A stretch of 64,000 bases of DNA from Metopolophium dirhodum (lineage: Eukaryota > Arthropoda > Insecta > Hemiptera > Aphididae). Below, in pieces: positions 28,701 through 38,860 of the stretch. Every line of letters begins with the position of its first letter. Position 1 is the first letter of the stretch. Where the stretch lies: contig NC_083560.1 in assembly GCF_019925205.1 (NCBI RefSeq), positions 69,205,266 through 69,269,265 on the forward strand. The letters run 5' to 3'. The notes below the pieces were generated by a model that did no database searches, was not told where the DNA came from, and was given only the letters and a program-made list of their open reading frames with translations. The translations under genes were made by a program, and so were the position numbers.

Positions 28701-29575
28701 TTAATATCTATAGGATAATATGTAATAATTAATTAATAACATGGGACTAATTTACACTCCTTTTTCTGGATTTGTCTCCAGTAATAATTTTCAATTTAGT
28801 ATATTTATAGTTAATTAATTGAACCTTTTCAATTATTTTTATGCATTTTAATGTATTTTACTTTTAACTACCTATAGTTGAAGTTATAACTTATATGTAA
28901 AGGGTTGATAACTCTACAATTTAAAATTGGTATTTATTTCTGCAATAAAGATGTTTATATATTATTGTAGATTATTATAGATAATATAAAGATTATTAAT
29001 ATCTTAAAGATAATTTAGTTAAATGTTGAAGAGTTTTAAATTTATTGTTCCAACACTGATAAATGCATCTATTAATCCGACTTTGTGTGTTCTAATGGTT
29101 TTTTTTTTTTTTATATAGAGAAGAAATGTTTACTAAACTAGCCAAGCAAATTATATGGCAACGATGTTTGCATCCTTCGTATGTTGCTAACCCTAATGTC
29201 CCTGTTGACCACCTACTGTGGCTAGAACATTGTACATTGCAGCAAAACACTCCACATATTATACTGACATCTTCGCAACTCCGTACATTTATAAGAGTAA
29301 TGATTATTACATGTTAAATATGTACTCTATTAGTTTCTTTTTTGTACTTGTAAAACTAATAGTTATAAAACTGATAGATATAAATTGTTTATTAATTCAC
29401 TATTTTATTTCAGGTGGTTGAGGGTTGTATGGTTATCAACGTTGGACAGTTAGTCAAACATAATTCCCAAAAACAAGCAGTAGCAGGGACGTATGGTCAA
29501 ATTCAAATAGCGCCTCCTAAAAATGGTAGTTGGTCAACTCAGACCAATATTTCAGCCGAAATTGTTCATATTTAA
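1702..29575 (+). CDS. POLA2: DNA polymerase alpha subunit B (p70), complete ten-exon gene
   Basis: This is the B subunit of DNA polymerase alpha-primase, which links the catalytic subunit and primase when replication starts in the nucleus. Exons: 1702-1774, 3988-4153, 4331-4406, 16261-16340, 23211-23460, 25353-25590, 25708-25939, 26010-26243, 29119-29296, 29414-29575. All introns are GT-AG and every junction keeps frame, giving 562 codons against about 600 in vertebrates. Exons 1-2 are the N-terminal helical domain (MDRPILVNEF, then DLVGSWIAYC). Exon 5 carries the conserved DVTSNFGL stretch. Exon 6 is the OB fold, with SGSLRLIKKE, VDLSE-like LDLSEAEQ and VITGTN. Exons 7-10 are the inactive phosphoesterase-like domain: MVAAGPF, ILFGPIFDA, YPTPPNTES, LTSSQLRTFI, then GCMVINVGQLVK and a C-terminal AEIVHI. 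The intron 6 donor (GTTGTT) is weak. An AATAAA lies 70 bases after the stop. Confidence 0.95.
1775..3987. other. POLA2 intron 1
   Basis: AT-rich intron from donor GTAAGT to acceptor TTTTTAG. It contains one short Harbinger-type MITE (separate entry). I see nothing else supportable. Confidence 0.8.
2351..2463. mobile_element. 113-bp Harbinger-type MITE with TAA duplication
   Basis: The ends are inverted repeats: GGGCTGTTCTTACAATGT on the left and ACATTGTAAGAACGGCCC on the right (one mismatch). TAA flanks both sides (2348-2350 and 2464-2466). A 3-bp TWA duplication with GGG-starting ends is typical of PIF/Harbinger elements. The interior has further self-complementary TTAACCG/CGGTTAA motifs. 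No coding capacity. Confidence 0.8.
5807..5998. repeat. Dispersed repeat, copy 1
   Basis: This stretch resembles 50415-50612 over most of its length. Shared landmarks in order are a GGTTGRATTAAGTAAAAA block, a GTATAACTTTGA block, a TTGCYTACCTG block and CAACGC followed by GAGATGGC or GGGATGGC. It looks like a degenerate interspersed repeat of unknown class. Divergence is obvious by eye but was not measured. Confidence 0.55.
6303..6712. mobile_element. 410-bp hAT-type MITE with 8-bp duplication
   Basis: The left end is CAGTGGCGTATTTAGGGG. The right end, read inverted, is CAGAGGCGTATTTACG. Both sides are flanked by AGTGCACA (6295-6302 and 6713-6720), an exact 8-bp target duplication as made by hAT transposases. 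A poly-G run follows the left end. The interior has repeated TTTCGGTTTTGG-like and CCGGTATC-like blocks and no coding sequence. Confidence 0.85.
7390..7452. repeat. Solo end of the GTCCTC/GAGGAC foldback family
   Basis: Contains TTTGGTATGTCGTACGTG, then TGTAAGACGGAGACAACGC, ending ...TTCACGTCCTC. It matches the terminal arms of the elements at 8882-9314 and 27902-28325. No partner arm lies close by, so it reads as a fragment. Confidence 0.55.
8882..9314. mobile_element. 433-bp foldback element flanked by TTAA
   Basis: The left end is GAGGACTTGATGCCCGC and the right end is its imperfect complement, closing in GTTCACGTCCTC. TTAA lies directly outside both ends (8878-8881 and 9315-9318). The arms continue inward: GGGAACAACTTTATCTGTG near 9020 pairs with CACAGATAAAGTAGTTCCC near 9185, so nearly the whole element folds back on itself. 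A TTAA target suggests piggyBac-type mobilisation. It is non-coding. Confidence 0.75.
9600..12450. other. CpG- and GC-rich island inside POLA2 intron 3
   Basis: Composition changes sharply here: CGCGCGCG runs, GCCGCCGCCGC, CGTCGTCG and CGGCCGATC occur in a genome that is otherwise mostly AT. It also holds TG/CG microsatellites, an ATT triplet run, and several medium open frames on both strands that I think arise from the low stop density. No frame resembles a protein I know. It could be the promoter and 5' exon of a nested gene or a long non-coding RNA. On the plus strand an ATG at 10909 opens 32 codons (MLESRLESTGCRRR...) up to a GTTAGT donor-like site at 11005, but no second exon was found. 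Confidence 0.5.
10846..10908. repeat. TG/CG dinucleotide tract followed by ATT triplet tract
   Basis: A GTGTGCGTGTGCGTGTACGC-type stretch is followed after a short gap by an ATT triplet repeat at about 10884-10908. It lies at the upstream side of the densest CpG block. Confidence 0.8.
14527..14610. repeat. 42-bp tandem duplication
   Basis: The unit starting TATTAATTGTTATTTGTTAT and ending TTTCGTAATATTAATG occurs twice directly in tandem (starts at 14527 and 14569), with almost no change. It is followed by a decayed TATTAATATG tail. Confidence 0.85.
15123..15763. mobile_element. 641-bp hAT-type MITE with 8-bp duplication
   Basis: The ends are 27-bp inverted repeats. The left is GGGCGATTGTAAACTCTC then CCGGGTCAA. 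The right, read inverted, is GGGCGGTGGTAAACTCTC then CCGGGTCAA (two differences). GCTTAAAA flanks both sides (15115-15122 and 15764-15771), an exact 8-bp duplication. A third partial terminal motif (GGGAGAGTTTACA) lies inside near 15700. No transposase sequence is visible. Confidence 0.88.
16518..17770. mobile_element. 1.25-kb hAT-type non-autonomous element
   Basis: The left end CAGGGACTGGAACC and the right end GGTTCCAGTCCCTG are inverted repeats. ATTCATAT flanks both sides exactly (16510-16517 and 17771-17778). Near both ends there are many GGTTCCGGTTC-type subterminal repeats, a common hAT feature. The interior is AT-rich and non-coding. A second family member is at 49100-49622. Confidence 0.9.
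18172..18235. mobile_element. Possible hAT-like terminus
   Basis: CAGGGGCGTAATTAATAGG followed by a GGGGGATAGAGCCCCCCCTCC block resembles the CAG-GGGCGTA termini of hAT MITEs such as the one at 6303. I could not find the partner end, so only a fragment is claimed. Confidence 0.35.
18339..18511. mobile_element. 173-bp MITE flanked by TTAA
   Basis: The left end GGGGATTAGTGGCGGAAAGT pairs with the right end ACTGTCCGCCACCGATCCCC as an imperfect inverted repeat. TTAA lies outside both ends (18335-18338 and 18512-18515), a piggyBac-type target. Too short to code. Confidence 0.78.
18870..20165. mobile_element. Fragment of the palindromic element family, right-arm orientation
   Basis: From a GACGGTCAGTCAGCCTATG block to AATCAATACATTTATCGC...GAATCTAAA, this follows the order of the right arm of the complete element at 40131-43993 (matching 42270-43993). 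It contains the recurring AGGAGCCTTG-like, GTATGGTGTATAGAAAATG and TTTATTGATATTTATAG blocks. No left arm is attached. Confidence 0.65.
20355..20662. repeat. GC-rich dispersed repeat, copy A
   Basis: Nearly identical to 58464-58771; by eye only a handful of differences over about 308 bases. The first 135 bases form an inverted-repeat block: AATAGTATATTGTGTGG...GGGCGGGAAG against CTTCCCGCACGAGCCACACA...GCTATT. That block has a raised GC content against the AT-rich flank. The small open frame across it is present in both copies because the DNA is repeated; it does not resemble a known protein. Confidence 0.8.
20690..20872. mobile_element. Terminal fragment of the palindromic element family
   Basis: Runs from TTTTGACCTCCTAAAGTACC through ACTAGATTCACTTTCCTATC to AAAATCAATACATTTATGG and AGAATCTAAA, matching the outermost part of the arm at 43790-43993. 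Confidence 0.6.
20930..21615. mobile_element. About 690-bp foldback element
   Basis: The left arm (AATCCCAGAAAAAAATCCCC, then CAACCAAATATTTTTTAATT and ATTACAAATACGTAAATTA) pairs in inverted order with the right arm (ACGTATTTGTAATTAAATA near 21474, AACGTTTAAAAAATATTTG near 21524, and TTTTTTCCTGGGGATTTTTATTC near 21589). The two arms flank a short AT-rich centre. I could not fix the target duplication. Confidence 0.6.
23461..25352. other. POLA2 intron 5 (1.9 kb) with a nested hAT element
   Basis: Intron from GTGAGT to TATTACAG. It contains the hAT element at 23956-24632. Outside it, GAACGAGAAAATGAACTAG near 23806 and GAACTCGTTCATTTTCC near 24841 look like inverted ends of an older insertion that the hAT landed in. 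Confidence 0.7.
23956..24632. mobile_element. 677-bp hAT-type element with near-perfect 8-bp duplication
   Basis: The left end TAGGGCTCGGACGTT and the right end AATCGAGCCTTA form short imperfect inverted repeats. CTCATTAG (23948-23955) and CTAATTAG (24633-24640) flank it, one mismatch in eight. No transposase is visible. The GC-richer core (24180-24340) includes an AGTTAAGAACGATGGTGCAA block that recurs in part near 18560. Confidence 0.65.
26608..26665. mobile_element. hAT-like terminus fragment
   Basis: CAGTGGCATAGCCAGGAGGA followed by GGGGGTTATAGACCTCTCCCC resembles one end of a hAT MITE. No partner end is seen within POLA2 intron 8. Confidence 0.35.
26825..27117 (+). mobile_element. 5'-truncated non-LTR retrotransposon (RTE/Jockey-like tail) with target duplication
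   Basis: Plus-strand fragments read LYNNPSICQFIRSKRIEWAGHVWR, then PTGKRPLGRPSQGWDG and, after a frame change, ATDRDQWRRNVVAARDLNGL. This is the typical C-terminal end of a non-LTR reverse transcriptase ORF2, after the catalytic region. It ends in a GAAGAAGAAGAG tail. AATGAATTGGTG plus CATA or TATA flanks both sides (26809-26824 and 27118-27133), a 16-bp duplication with one mismatch. The frameshift, missing 5' part and short tail mark it as a dead-on-arrival insertion in POLA2 intron 8. Confidence 0.88.
27902..28325. mobile_element. 424-bp foldback element, TTAA/TTTA flanked
   Basis: The left arm is GAGTGCGCTACACCTGCATG, then TCTGTCTTACAAACG and AACATACCAAATTGTA. It pairs with the right arm ACAATTTGGTATGTTA...GCATGCAGGCGTAGCGCCCTC. 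The arms continue inward to the centre (TAGTGAATCTCAG against GAGGTTCACTA). The flanks are TTAA (27898-27901) and TTTA (28326-28329). It is the same broad family as 8882-9314. Confidence 0.72.
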
Positions 29576-29644
29576 TACATAAGCAATATATTTTTTTTTT
29601 ACTTTTATTATTTTTTCTATTTTTTATCAACAATCATAATATTA

Positions 29645-29650
29645 AATAAA
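29645..29650 (+). terminator. Likely POLA2 polyadenylation signal (AATAAA)
   Basis: AATAAA lies 70 bases after the POLA2 stop codon, in a T-rich 3' UTR. It is the first canonical hexamer after the stop. Use of this site is inferred. Confidence 0.55.
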
Positions 29651-31712
29651 ATATGCTAAAAATAGTTAGGCATTATAAAAAGTGAATAAGTAGATAAATT
29701 TCTGTCTGCATTAAAATTTCTATTTACTGATTAAATGCTCAAAATGGTATTTAAGGGGCCTGCACAAGACCTGTGTTTTTATTCAAAAACATGCCTTACA
29801 GAAAAAACTCACAACTCGTAAAGTGTTGCGATTTTGATATTTTTTTTTTTTTTTAATGAAAAACACTTCTTACAGGACATTGGACTTGGATTTTAAAAAT
29901 TCTATTTCTAAACCATATAATACGATTTTGAATATGATCAATTTTTACAAGCTTTTGTTATTTTTATTATGTTTGCTTTCAACTACGAAATTAAAAATCA
30001 AAGTCTAATGCTCCCTGTAAAAAATTACTCTCTTTCTAAAGAAATAAAAAATTAATCAAATCAGACCACTGTACGATACATGAGAATTTTTCCTTTTTTG
30101 TTATGAGCAAAATAACACTCTTTTATTTTTGGTTGGAGGTGCCGTTGACATGTTTACGGATGAAGCACGTGTGTAAATAGCCTGGTACCCGCGTACAATC
30201 ACACTCACACGAATCATAATTGACTAAGACAAATGCCATGGGCAGCGGCAAGAAAATTGCATATTGCCTAAATATTTCCCTTTATTAAAGACAAACAAAC
30301 AGGCCTCTTGATATAAAAATGTAAAGACTTAAACAATGAATTACTATGGAAATAATTTTTTTTTTAATAATTGAATACCATTATTTTAAATCACTAATAT
30401 TAAATAGTATGCTGGAGCTGCAATGGTCATAGAAATGGGATTTTCTCCAAAATAATTTAAAAACTACAGTAATATTTCGGTAAACTTTTATAAATGGTCA
30501 TATTTAGAATTTTATAAATTTATAGTTAAAAAAAAAATGATGTACCTATATTTAATTTGAGAACATATTATATTACTTGGAGAAATAAAACATGTACCTT
30601 GTTTAAGTATCTAAATAGTTAGTATAATATATATAAAACACTTGTTTGATTATTTTTTGCTATGACAAAATATTTATTTGTTAGTCATGTAAGAAATTAC
30701 TCACTAAAAACAGTTAATTTACAACCAAATTCTTGCATTTACAGCTATCATTCAATCCCACTGACATAATATCATCTCTCTTATTGAAATAATTATTTTT
30801 ATTTTTTGTTGTACCTATGATGTGCCACTTTTTATCGATCTCCCTTAAATGTATCATTTGATTGACTTTATTTTGTTATAATTTCAAATAATTATAATAA
30901 TTTATGAGAATAATTCATATTTATAACATTAATAAATAATTACTTTAGTTAAGTTTCATTGGTAAAATATGTTATAACTTATAATCGTTTGGCTGTTTTG
31001 CTAGTACACCAAATTATGTAATCATATTAATTTGTTTAAATCATTTTCATATTTTAATTCATTAATTTTGTTCATTCACCATACACAATCAACCTTTTTC
31101 TTTTATATAATATAAGAGATATAATTTTTTTATTGAAGTTTTACTAAATAAATTTAACAGTAGATTTTAAGACTTAGACTTTGGATGTTTTTGTTAGTAA
31201 TTTATTGTATATTATTTTAAACTATTACAATTTTTCATTTGTTTGAAAATGAGATAAGTGCCAACTGTAAATGTGAATCATTAAAATTCAATCATTATTG
31301 TACTAATATTCTGATTGTATAGAATAGTCCAAGAGATAGTTAAATAATTGTACTATTTTCTATTGCAGAATCTGATTATCTTTGTTGTATCAATTTTCTT
31401 AATTTTGTATGTGAATTAAATTGTACTCTGATCCTAAACTTCAATAAAATTCTCCTCAGACTTAGATTTTATTATTTCTTGTTTACTTCTTAAGTTTCTT
31501 TTATCATCAGTGGTTGAACCGGGAAAATAAAATAATTATAATGAGACTATTAGACTTTAAAAAGTTAGTGACCATTTCAATGATTGAATTCAAGCTATCC
31601 CTCTTACCCTCTCCATTATATTCTCATGAAATTTTAGGATAACTATGTTATAATCCAAATAGTGACATAGTGTACAATAAATAAATCATGCAAGTGGCAT
31701 ACAATAAATAAT

Positions 31713-31714
<2 letters not shown>
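29651..31714. other. Gene-free AT-rich stretch after POLA2
   Basis: I find no coding sequence here on either strand. A slightly GC-richer part at 30120-30250 (CGTTGACATGTTTACGG, GGTACCCGCGTACAATC) has no recognisable content. Confidence 0.6.
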
Positions 31715-31759
<45 letters not shown>

Positions 31760-31761
31760 TG
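31715..31761. repeat. (GT)n microsatellite
   Basis: An almost uninterrupted GT run of about 37 bases, followed by one GTAT interruption and a further short GT run. Confidence 0.95.
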
Positions 31762-34339
31762 AAAGTACACACAACTGAAATGAATATTTAAATAAATATT
31801 TAACTATGATTGGAATTTATTAAAATAACTAAATAGATCTTGACTAGATGGTTTTCAACTGATAAATAATGCTACCATGAGTACCATTCAATAGTAGAAC
31901 AGTAATAATTTCAGAAAACAATACCTAGCTAATCAAACTTTATTTATTAATAATAAATATCTATAGTGAAATACTGTATTGTAGTGTATGTCGTTTAATA
32001 AATTCTATATAAATTCAAGCTGCTTCCTATAGCTAAGGCCTAAGAGCCCTCATTTAACTCAGATTCTATTGTAAAAATTTCCTCTTAAAATTAAGTAATT
32101 TTTGGTTTTGTTAAACTTAAAAATTATACATATTTATTGAGCGTTTCATAATTATTTACAATTTTATAATATACTAGATATTTCTTATAAATTATACTTT
32201 ATTACTTAAACATAAAATGTGACAATACTTCTATGATTTTAAAGTGATATTATAGTGTATTACCCAAAGGTGGGCATTATCTACTTTAATTTACAGTTGA
32301 TATAACTTAACTTTCCTAAGTTTATTATAAAATATTCCATAGAATTAAAAATTTTTGAAATTTTAATTTTTATGGTTTTAAACATAAATATTAATACAAA
32401 AATAAAAATAATCCAATACTATAATAATACTAATATTCCTGTTATTTTTCTTGATAAAATATTTTATAAAAAAAAATATTTGAATAGATTAGATAGGTCA
32501 CTATTGTATGACTTTAAATTGTTATTTGATATAAAAAACTTAATATTTGTTAAATTATTAATTGGGATGTTTGGGTATAGTTTAAATATTTAATAATCGT
32601 GTAAAGTAAAATATGTACAATGTACATACACTACACATTACATTGAAAGTTCAATAAAAATTGTTACCTAGGTATTCTAATTTAGGAAATTAGAAAGAAC
32701 ACAGTTTCGTTTCGTTTTATGTGATGCACATACTAATTAAAGAAATTATATTAACTTTTTTTAAACTGAGTTAAGTTAATATTATATTTTCCCTATTAAC
32801 TTTTAACTTATCGAGTTACATTTATGATTTGTTAACTGTTAAAATCGATCTTCTGTCCCCTTAACTTAACTTAACTTGAGTTAATCTTGCTCACCATTGA
32901 ATTTACGTATAAATACGTTGTAGATAATATACTATGAACTACTTACATCGTGTGTATAAGTCATAATGTTATATTAAACAGGTTCTTATTTGATATCACG
33001 GCAACACGTTATATTATACAAAATTAAAAATCAATATAGTATATACTTTTATGATTAAATTATTTTTAGAAATATCCGAATCTATGTTTACTTTTTAAAT
33101 GATAACACTTTTACTTAAGGCTCATAATTGCAAATAAAAATAAATATTTTTACAAACATGAATATCATTAATAATATTGGTTTATCACTTACCAGTTACT
33201 GAGTTACCTAATACGTTTTGATAAAAATTATACGCTGGTTTCACATATTTAGTAGGTATAGAAAATAATACGTTCTGTAAAAATATGAAAATGCAGTGGA
33301 AATAACACCTTATAAGAAAACATTAAATAGTATGTTGAATATTTGAATCCTATACCATATGTTGTAAATCACGTCATAAATAAATATTTTAAGGTTTTTC
33401 AAAAATGATTTATAAAATTGACAATCCGGACCTAGCGACCTCACCGTTTCCTCGTTTCGATACAAATAATAATAATTAGTGAGAGTGCGTTTATACCGTA
33501 GAGGACCTACTACTTTCTCCCAATACGAGATTGTCTATTATTGTTTATTCTGTTGTAGTGTTGTCTGTTTTATAATTAAAATTTATAGTTAGAAATTGTA
33601 CCTATATGGCTACATGTCTCCGTTTCAGACCGTGGACAATAAAGTTACTCTTGTTTGCATCATGCCTTTACCGTTTATGATGCAACCAGACATGCATGTC
33701 TATTGTGTGGCCTGCCTTTTCGGGAGTTTGTCAGACACGTCATGGTAAAATCAAATTCGCAGCCCGTTTGGCGACCGTGCACATAATATGTTAGGTTCAT
33801 CATTCAATCACTCTGGTCCATCAGCGTCACCTAGACTCTATAGACTCTAGAGAGTACATTTCTCTGTCTCTCATCACTATTTGAGGCCGTAGAAAAGCTT
33901 TGATTTTTAACTTTGATGATGGTTTCTGCCGTTTCCGGTAACAAATTGGATCTAGTTAATACTTTCCAGGGTTGAAAAAAAATGACAAAAATGCATGGTT
34001 TTAAATAATCGGGAAAAACAAATAAAAATTAAGGAAAAATGGGAATTTTTACATAAGTCAGTATTCGACAACATTTTGATTTATTAAAGTAACTAAAAAA
34101 AAAAATAACCGTATTCCGTATATTATATTATACTCGAAATGATCACAAAATGTTTATATTAAAATTTTCAATTCATTATAAAATTGTCTACATTTTTCAC
34201 TCTTTTATCTATTTTTTTTGAAACAAAGTCTTTTATGGCACGATGCGGGGCTAGCCGTGAAAAAACGTTCCTGATAAAATACTATAATATTCATAATATA
34301 TTAAACAGTTATTTTAGCCAAAACATCCAATTTTTATTT
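31762..34339. other. Gene-free stretch; slightly GC-richer patch at 33.4-33.9 kb
   Basis: Mostly AT-rich with no supportable ORF. At about 33420-33900 the composition is more balanced (ATCCGGACCTAGCGACCTC, TGTCAGACACGTCATGG, CCGTTTGGCGACCGTGC). That could be an untranslated exon or an old repeat; I cannot tell which. Confidence 0.5.
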
Positions 34340-34640
34340 CATCATACTGATCGATCTAGTAATGCGATAATACTTTTTAAAACAGATTTAAATTCGCTAT
34401 TATGTCTACTTGAGATTGGTCAGTTCATTTTTCCCATTTTCACCCCCAAACCTCTAAAAATTTAGCTTGAATATTTTGAAATTTCGGTATTTTCAAACGT
34501 TGATTAATCGGGATTTATTCAGAATTTAAAACAGAAATCTTAAAATGTGGACTGACCGATCTCAAACAAACATTCTAACGAATTCAGATCAGTTTTCTGA
34601 AATATTATCGCATTATTAGATCGATCGGTAGGATGGAACA
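34340..34640. repeat. Inverted repeat with about 95-bp arms
   Basis: The left arm holds CTGATCGATCTAGTAATGCG, then ATAATAC and GAGATTGGTCAGTTCA. It pairs with the right arm GGACTGACCGATCTCAAAC...TATTATCGCATTATTAGATC and GATCGGTAGG. The arms are separated by about 110 bases. It is probably a small foldback transposon; the flanking duplication was not resolved. Confidence 0.65.
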
Positions 34641-35915
34641 AAAAAAAAAAGCGGGAGCGGTAAGTTGGAGGGTCGCGATAGATTGGTTATATTATATCTT
34701 ACGTATATTGATAATATGTCACTACTCACTACACCATGTATATTATGCATTAATAATTATTATAATTAATAAAATATATAAGAAATAATTATATATAATA
34801 TGTAAAGTGGAAATCCCCATAGGCCATAAGTGCTGGGCGCGCATATCGCGCGTATTCCCCGCACAACCAGACACCACGGTTTTTACAGAACATAAGCTTT
34901 TGGTTATATCTTAACATGGCTAAATATATATTTAATATCTATTTATGCATCTTATATACATATTATAACCTCCTTGCATGACGCGTAAACATTTTTATTT
35001 CATGAAATTGTTTTCGTAAAATAATCTGATTGTTGCATATATCCTTGTATTACCTTTGCTGTAATTACATTTTTTTGTGCGTCGCGTTTGGTATAAACTA
35101 CTAGACTACACTGAAAAAAAACCATTGATAATATTAAGAAGATTGTCTTGTTAGCTGTTAACAATATCTAAATTAGTCAAAAGAACAATGATATTAATTT
35201 GATTAATAGTAGCATTATTTATAATGATAACAGTCAAATAAAACTGATCAATGTAATATTTGTTAAATTAACAATCAATTGTTGAAACGATTATACTGAT
35301 CTTGTTATTGTAAGTAACGTGTATGCCAGCTTTGATTCAGTATGAAGTCTATTTTTATGTTGGTTTTGCCAAAAAACAACAAATGTCTTGTTATTATGAT
35401 AATTGATTGTTAAAACATGCTGTTACTATTGTTAAATTCGTTTTTTCCACTGCACTCCAGCATACGCGGTCTGTCGTTTATAATTATTTGCCATTTGTGC
35501 GTTTTAATTATTTTGTCATTTAGTGTCTACCTATTTACTATTTCGTCGTGTCCACTGTGTTACCATAAAACAAAATTTTGATGAAGACTGTGCTTTGTGT
35601 TAATTAAGTTAACTACACATAATATCTTTTAAACGGTAAGTCAAAATATGATTTTATTATACCAACAGACCTAAATTAATAAAGCGCATTTCTTAGGATA
35701 AGAATTTCTTATAATATTAGGTACCCCAACTCATGAAAACGTTAACTTAAATACTATTTCAATATTATAATTTATATTTATTTTATTTAAAAATCAATTT
35801 ATATTGTATATTAATACAACATCACCAAACCAAAATTGTATTATGTATTTACGTGAGTTATGTAATTTCATTATTTATTTGAAAAAACTAATAATTATTA
35901 TTGCTATTGTTTTAG

Positions 35916-37907
35916 TGCAAGAAAAAGATATTGAATGTGTTTTAGATGAATTAAAACACGATTGAACTTCATTTCCAGATTTAGAAAGAAACTGGAAAGC
36001 TACAATTAATTACAGACTTAATTATATTAAAAATTCTTCATCCACCAATGATTTATTGAAAAGGTGGAAGCAATATTTAGTACCATATGGACATATACTA
36101 GTAAGAAATCTAAATAGTTATAACAACTTTAAAGTATTATTTTAATACCTAGGTACTTAATATTTTGGAATACCATCATGGTTCTTTATGTGACTGTTTA
36201 TTTCCTTAGACCATACTTTTCTTAGATAAGTATTCTTCTATTATGGTACGGTATCATCATAGAACAATATAGATTATTAGTTGATTAATATATTAATATA
36301 TAATATATATTATATATACAGTGTGTTTCACTCAAATGGTAACACGAAATATTTCCGTTCAGTGACCTTGGATTGAATTGAGGATTTTTCGAAGAGCTAG
36401 GGAATACTGAAATACACATTTTGTGATCATTTTCGAATTTTTAATTCTTTTATTGTGCGCATGCGCAAAAAAAACTTACATTTTTTTAATGGAAACACCT
36501 ATTTTCAACACCAGATTTCGATAGAACTATTTTTTTAAGCAAACTTTGATACACAAACTTTTTTCCTATCTCAAAAATTGACTGAATTACAGCCATCCCA
36601 AGTTGAAACAAAAAAAATTGTTGTTGAATTTTCAATGTTCTGTATTTTGTCATTTTATTACTATTTTTGGTTGGAAGCAAGATAAATGGAAGGGCATGCG
36701 TTTATAGGTTATTTGAATAAAGTTAAACATTTTATTTTTATAATTAAGTTTAAATTTAATTTAAATTATTAATAGATATTATCTATTAATACAATTTTCA
36801 GATTGACATAAACTATAATGCATTATTTCCCAATTGTGCCAATATATATGATGAATTTAATGTAAACATTGATAAGCTGCTTACAATTATGGATGAACAA
36901 ATAAAAGATATTAATTGCCGTAAATTATTAGAGGAAATTAAAACTACAAAGGATATTACTGAAAGTAAGATAATTTTTTTTAGTGATAACAATTTTATGA
37001 ATTATAATTTATAACTGTAGTTATGTTTCTTTTACATACATTATAGGTATTTCAAAATGTTTATAAAAGATATTTTGAAATTGAATTTCTAGTGTTGTGG
37101 AATAATAATTGTTAACAATATTGTTTACCTACCTGGCCTCCCTTACCTATAAAAAACTATTAAATAGGTGTTTTCATTTTTTTATTTATGCAAACACCTA
37201 AATATTTTCAGTGATTTTAATTTTATTTAACCTACCTATTATATTAATATTTTTTTTAAATATACACTGAATTATTATTCTTATATAATATTTGAATTGA
37301 TTATATGAAATAAAAAGAATTAAGTATACCTAATAAATTAAAATCATAAAAATACCTAAGATACCTACCTACAAAAAACAAAAACTTTTTTTAATTTGAT
37401 ATTCACACTTACATTATTAACTTTACATATATAATAATATGTACTTACCTTATAATATATTTAGTGTTTATTATAATAATTTTTTTATATTAAAATTTGT
37501 AATGTCTTAATAGATACAAAAAATGCGGCAATCATGTATTGTTTACATGCCATGTTTGCACCTACATCAACTAAAGTTACAATGGATGAAAAATGCAAAA
37601 AAAACCATAGAAAGTATTCAATCAAAGATTCACAGGATCATTTCATGGTTGTTGGTGAATCAGTGGAAGTGTTTATGGATCAATTAAAAAACCAAGGTCG
37701 TCCTATTCAACCTTTTATTTTTATTGTTGGTAGTATTTTTCGTCAAAAAGAAATATTAGTATATTTTGATTCAATTTTATATATGGTACATTCGGTTCTA
37801 AGAGCCGTAGATGTTATTAAATCTTTCATCTATTTCAGTTAGAATATCCATTTCAATCACAGATTGTATGGTTGTCAATACAAAAGTTTTTTTTGTTTTT
37901 CGTCTAA
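35916..37907 (+). pseudogene. Broken three-exon gene carried by the TIR element
   Basis: Exons 35916-36100, 36802-36964 and 37514-37907 are joined by GT-AG introns that keep frame (exon 2 to 3 splits a codon as A|AT). Exon 1 reads VQEKDIECVLDELKHD, then a TGA, then TSFPDLERNWKATINYRL. Exon 3 has AAIMYCLHAMFAPTSTK, GRPIQPFIFIVGSIF and SVLRAVDVIKSFIYF. It then needs a one-base shift near 37840 to continue as LEYPFQSQIVWLSIQKFF and reach a TAA at 37905. One stop and one frameshift mean it is no longer functional. From memory, insect genomes hold uncharacterised proteins with this overall pattern (an LHAL-F-PT block followed by RQPFI..VG); no search was run. I assign no function. It may be the element's own accessory gene. 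Confidence 0.6.
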
Positions 37908-38086
37908 GCACAACAAGCCGTATCACAAACTGTCTCAAATATTGTCAGAGTTAAGCAATTAATATTATTCATTAATATAATATAATTAAAAAACTTGCTT
38001 AATATATAAAATGATCTAAATATATCTATAAATTATTTAATTATTATAATTTATTAATATATAAATAAGTGCCTGATTATGAATAC

Positions 38087-38470
38087 ATTTAAATTTATAT
38101 TTAATTTTTCATATTATATGTCTATGGAATATTTATTCCAATGATAACCTTATTTAAATAAGTAACTTGAATTTGTATTACTCCATTTTAATTATAATTA
38201 ACTAATTTACTTTTACACCTGTATTATTTTATACTATATTGTTTTTCTATAAATAATAGGTACCTATTATGTAAACATTCCATTTAAATTTATATTTACT
38301 TTTGTCATATGATATGTCTGTGGAATATTTATTTCAATGATCACCTTATTTAAATAAGTAACTTGAATTTTTATTACTCCATTTTATTTGTAATGAATTA
38401 ATTTACCTTTATACCTGTATTATTTTATTTTTTTATAGTATATTGTTTTTATATAAATAAAAGGTACCTA
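38087..38470. repeat. About 190-bp tandem duplication inside the TIR element
   Basis: The block with ATGTCTATGGAATATTTATT, CTTATTTAAATAAGTAACTT and CACCTGTATTATTTTATACT repeats once directly (second copy from about 38278), with scattered differences. Confidence 0.75.
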
Positions 38471-38584
38471 TTTATGTATATGTTATATGTTATTTGTCTA
38501 TATAATTATTAACAATTATATTATACCTGTATTATTTTATACTAAATTGTTCTACTATGAATAAAAAAAAAATTTCAATTTAAG

Positions 38585-38860
38585 ACATTATTTTTGCTGA
38601 GTCAATAATTTGCCTTATTAATACAATCATGGTTTTATTTATCACAATGACAATTTAAAGTATGTTGGTTTAACAAGTATCTTGTTGGATAAATTGTAAC
38701 AAGATTTTTGTCAAATCGACAATTTGTCTTATTAATATGATCATGGTTTTTATTTATCTCAATGACAATTTAAAGTATGCTGGTTTGACAAATATATTGT
38801 TAGCTAAATAGCAACAATATAATTGTCAAATTAACATAGTTTTTTTTCAATATGATCAGG
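38585..38860. repeat. Subterminal tandem repeat of about 115 bp in the TIR element
   Basis: Two copies each contain CAATAATTTGCCTTATTAAT or CAATTTGTCTTATTAATATG, then ATCATGGTTTT, CAATGACAATTTAAAGTATG and TTGGTTTAAC/TGGTTTGAC. A partial third copy follows at the right end. Confidence 0.7.
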
